Source of the DNA: CAZWRN01 sp964446685
GTDB lineage: Bacteria > Patescibacteriota > Microgenomatia > Daviesbacterales > UBA10151
Assembly: GCA_964446685.1 (NCBI GenBank)
Contig: CAYUPO010000010.1
Span: 1-50,243 of the forward strand
Direction of reading: 5' to 3'
Length of the DNA stretch: 50,243 nt
Shown: positions 49,779 to 50,243 of the stretch, piece after piece
Numbering within the stretch: the stretch's first letter is position 1
Layout: every line of letters begins with the position of its first letter
Made by a program: the position numbers and the translations under genes
Notes under the pieces: model-generated
What the model saw: only the letters and a program-made list of their open reading frames with translations
What the model was told of the DNA's origin: nothing
The model's database searches: none

Positions 49779-50132
49779 CTACTTTCGCAGAATCTTATCC
49801 ATGGCTTTACCCTTAGCTAATTCATCTATTAATTTATCCAAATATCTGATCCCCTGCATTGTTGGATCTTGAATATTTTCCACTCTGACACCACAAACAA
49901 CTCCTTTAATTAAATGCCTCAAAGGATTCATTTCCGGAGCTTGATCTAAAAAAGTCTGAAAGTCTGTTTGTTTATTCAATTGAGAATTTAATTCCTGACT
50001 GCTATAACCTGTTAACCATTCAATAATCTGGTCAACTTCTGCTTTAGTTCTGCCTTTTTTCTCTGCTTTTGCAATATAAAAAGGATAAACACCAGCAAAA
50101 CTCATTCTAAAAATTCGGGTATTATTTTTCAT
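49779..50132 (-). CDS. DUF2200 family protein
   Basis: The product has 117 residues, matching DUF2200 over its whole length: RIFRMSFAGVYPFYIAKAEK, GRTKAEVDQIIEWLTGY, FLDQAPEMNPLRHLIKGVVC and RYLDKLIDELAKGKAM. It is a soluble single-domain protein of unknown function, found scattered in many bacteria. The frame is the first complete gene at the right end. Confidence 0.93.
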   Translation of the reverse strand: MKNNTRIFRMSFAGVYPFYIAKAEKKGRTKAEVDQIIEWLTGYSSQELNSQLNKQTDFQTFLDQAPEMNPLRHLIKGVVCGVRVENIQDPTMQGIRYLDKLIDELAKGKAMDKILRK

Positions 50133-50154
50133 AAATTATTAAATACTAAAATAT

Positions 50155-50241
50155 TTATTTGCTAAACATATAGATCACAGCTATGCCAGAAAATATTAAG
50201 CCTCCACCTATTAAAACACTTAAACTTAAATTATTTTCTTT
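50155..50241 (-). CDS. Small membrane protein, C-terminal fragment (cut by window end)
   Basis: The minus-strand frame reads KENN, then LSLSVLIGGGLIFSGIAV and IYMFSK to TAA at 50155, so one transmembrane helix close to the end. Its start lies outside the window. The stop is 22 bases upstream of the DUF2200 ATG, so the two may be co-transcribed. Family not recognised. Confidence 0.5.
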   Translation of the reverse strand, partial: KENNLSLSVLIGGGLIFSGIAVIYMFSK

Positions 50242-50243
50242 AA

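Noticed and set aside
1..50243. CRISPR array or cas genes
   Set aside because: No regularly spaced direct repeats and no Cas-like products are present; the repeats found are palindromic or are gene duplications.
1..50243. UGA recoding as glycine, known from some CPR lineages
   Set aside because: Many genes end at TGA with ATGA overlaps to the next gene, and no gene needs read-through, so the standard code applies.

Overview
The window looks like an AT-rich chromosome segment from a Candidate Phyla Radiation (Patescibacteria) bacterium, plausibly of the Microgenomates group. The reasons are compact ATGA-overlapping genes, standard stop codons (TGA is used as stop), a split VirB4/PrgI/VirB6 gene set, short versions of Obg and TruB, an archaeal-type CoA enzyme fusion, and many start codons only 6-10 bases after a -10 box. 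The phylum is inferred from gene content and was not tested by phylogeny.

Layout. (1) 1-4540 is an accessory edge: a partial unknown gene, a phospholipase-D-like protein, a small hypothetical gene, an XRE regulator of 59 codons, and a very large protein that resembles the C-terminal part of a NACHT/STAND defence protein. (2) 4552-11223 (minus strand) is a type IV secretion (T4SS) operon: membrane protein, M23 peptidase, VirB4, PrgI/VirB4-N, VirB6 and VirB2-like pilin, with its own promoter. (3) 11317-15953 (minus) holds an envelope thiol/chaperone operon (four-helix Cys protein, two DsbA-like proteins, SurA-like, DUF3105), then an M56 protease and a BlaI/CopY repressor. (4) 16032-21951 is a copper-type surface protein cluster: a ferric-reductase-like membrane protein followed by five type-I membrane proteins whose predicted mature N-terminus is histidine, one of them YcnI. 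(5) 21956-27369 holds a cupredoxin, a GT-C glycosyltransferase, an M23 peptidase, a CDF exporter and a P-type ATPase. (6) 27405-31552 holds an array of hairpins, a plasmid-type gene, a replication-relaxation protein and a VirD4-like coupling ATPase. (7) 31668-37126 is a second copper module: CsoR, DUF305, cupredoxin, CDF, CopA, TauE-cupredoxin fusion and HMA chaperone. (8) 37213-39118 holds a small gene, a serine recombinase and tRNA-Val, whose 3' half is overlapped by the recombinase gene. This looks like the right end of an integrated conjugative element. (9) 39232-50243 is host chromosome: tRNA-Phe, obg, murA, GNAT, HAD, glmS, two NUDIX genes, the CoA fusion, truB, tRNA-Gln and DUF2200, separated by palindromic repeats.

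How it fits together. Six copies of a 17-bp palindrome, TACTAC-N5-GTAGTA (three perfect, three with one mismatch), lie in front of the Dsb/SurA operon, blaI itself, the surface cluster, the cupredoxin, the CDF/ATPase pair and the TauE fusion. This suggests one BlaI/M56-controlled regulon, probably metal-responsive. A CsoR with the Cu(I) Cys-His-Cys set controls the CopA module separately. Most of the window therefore reads as a conjugative element, inserted in tRNA-Val, that carries a two-regulator copper-handling island. The left end of the element is outside the window. The most novel part is the run of membrane-anchored proteins with an N-terminal histidine.
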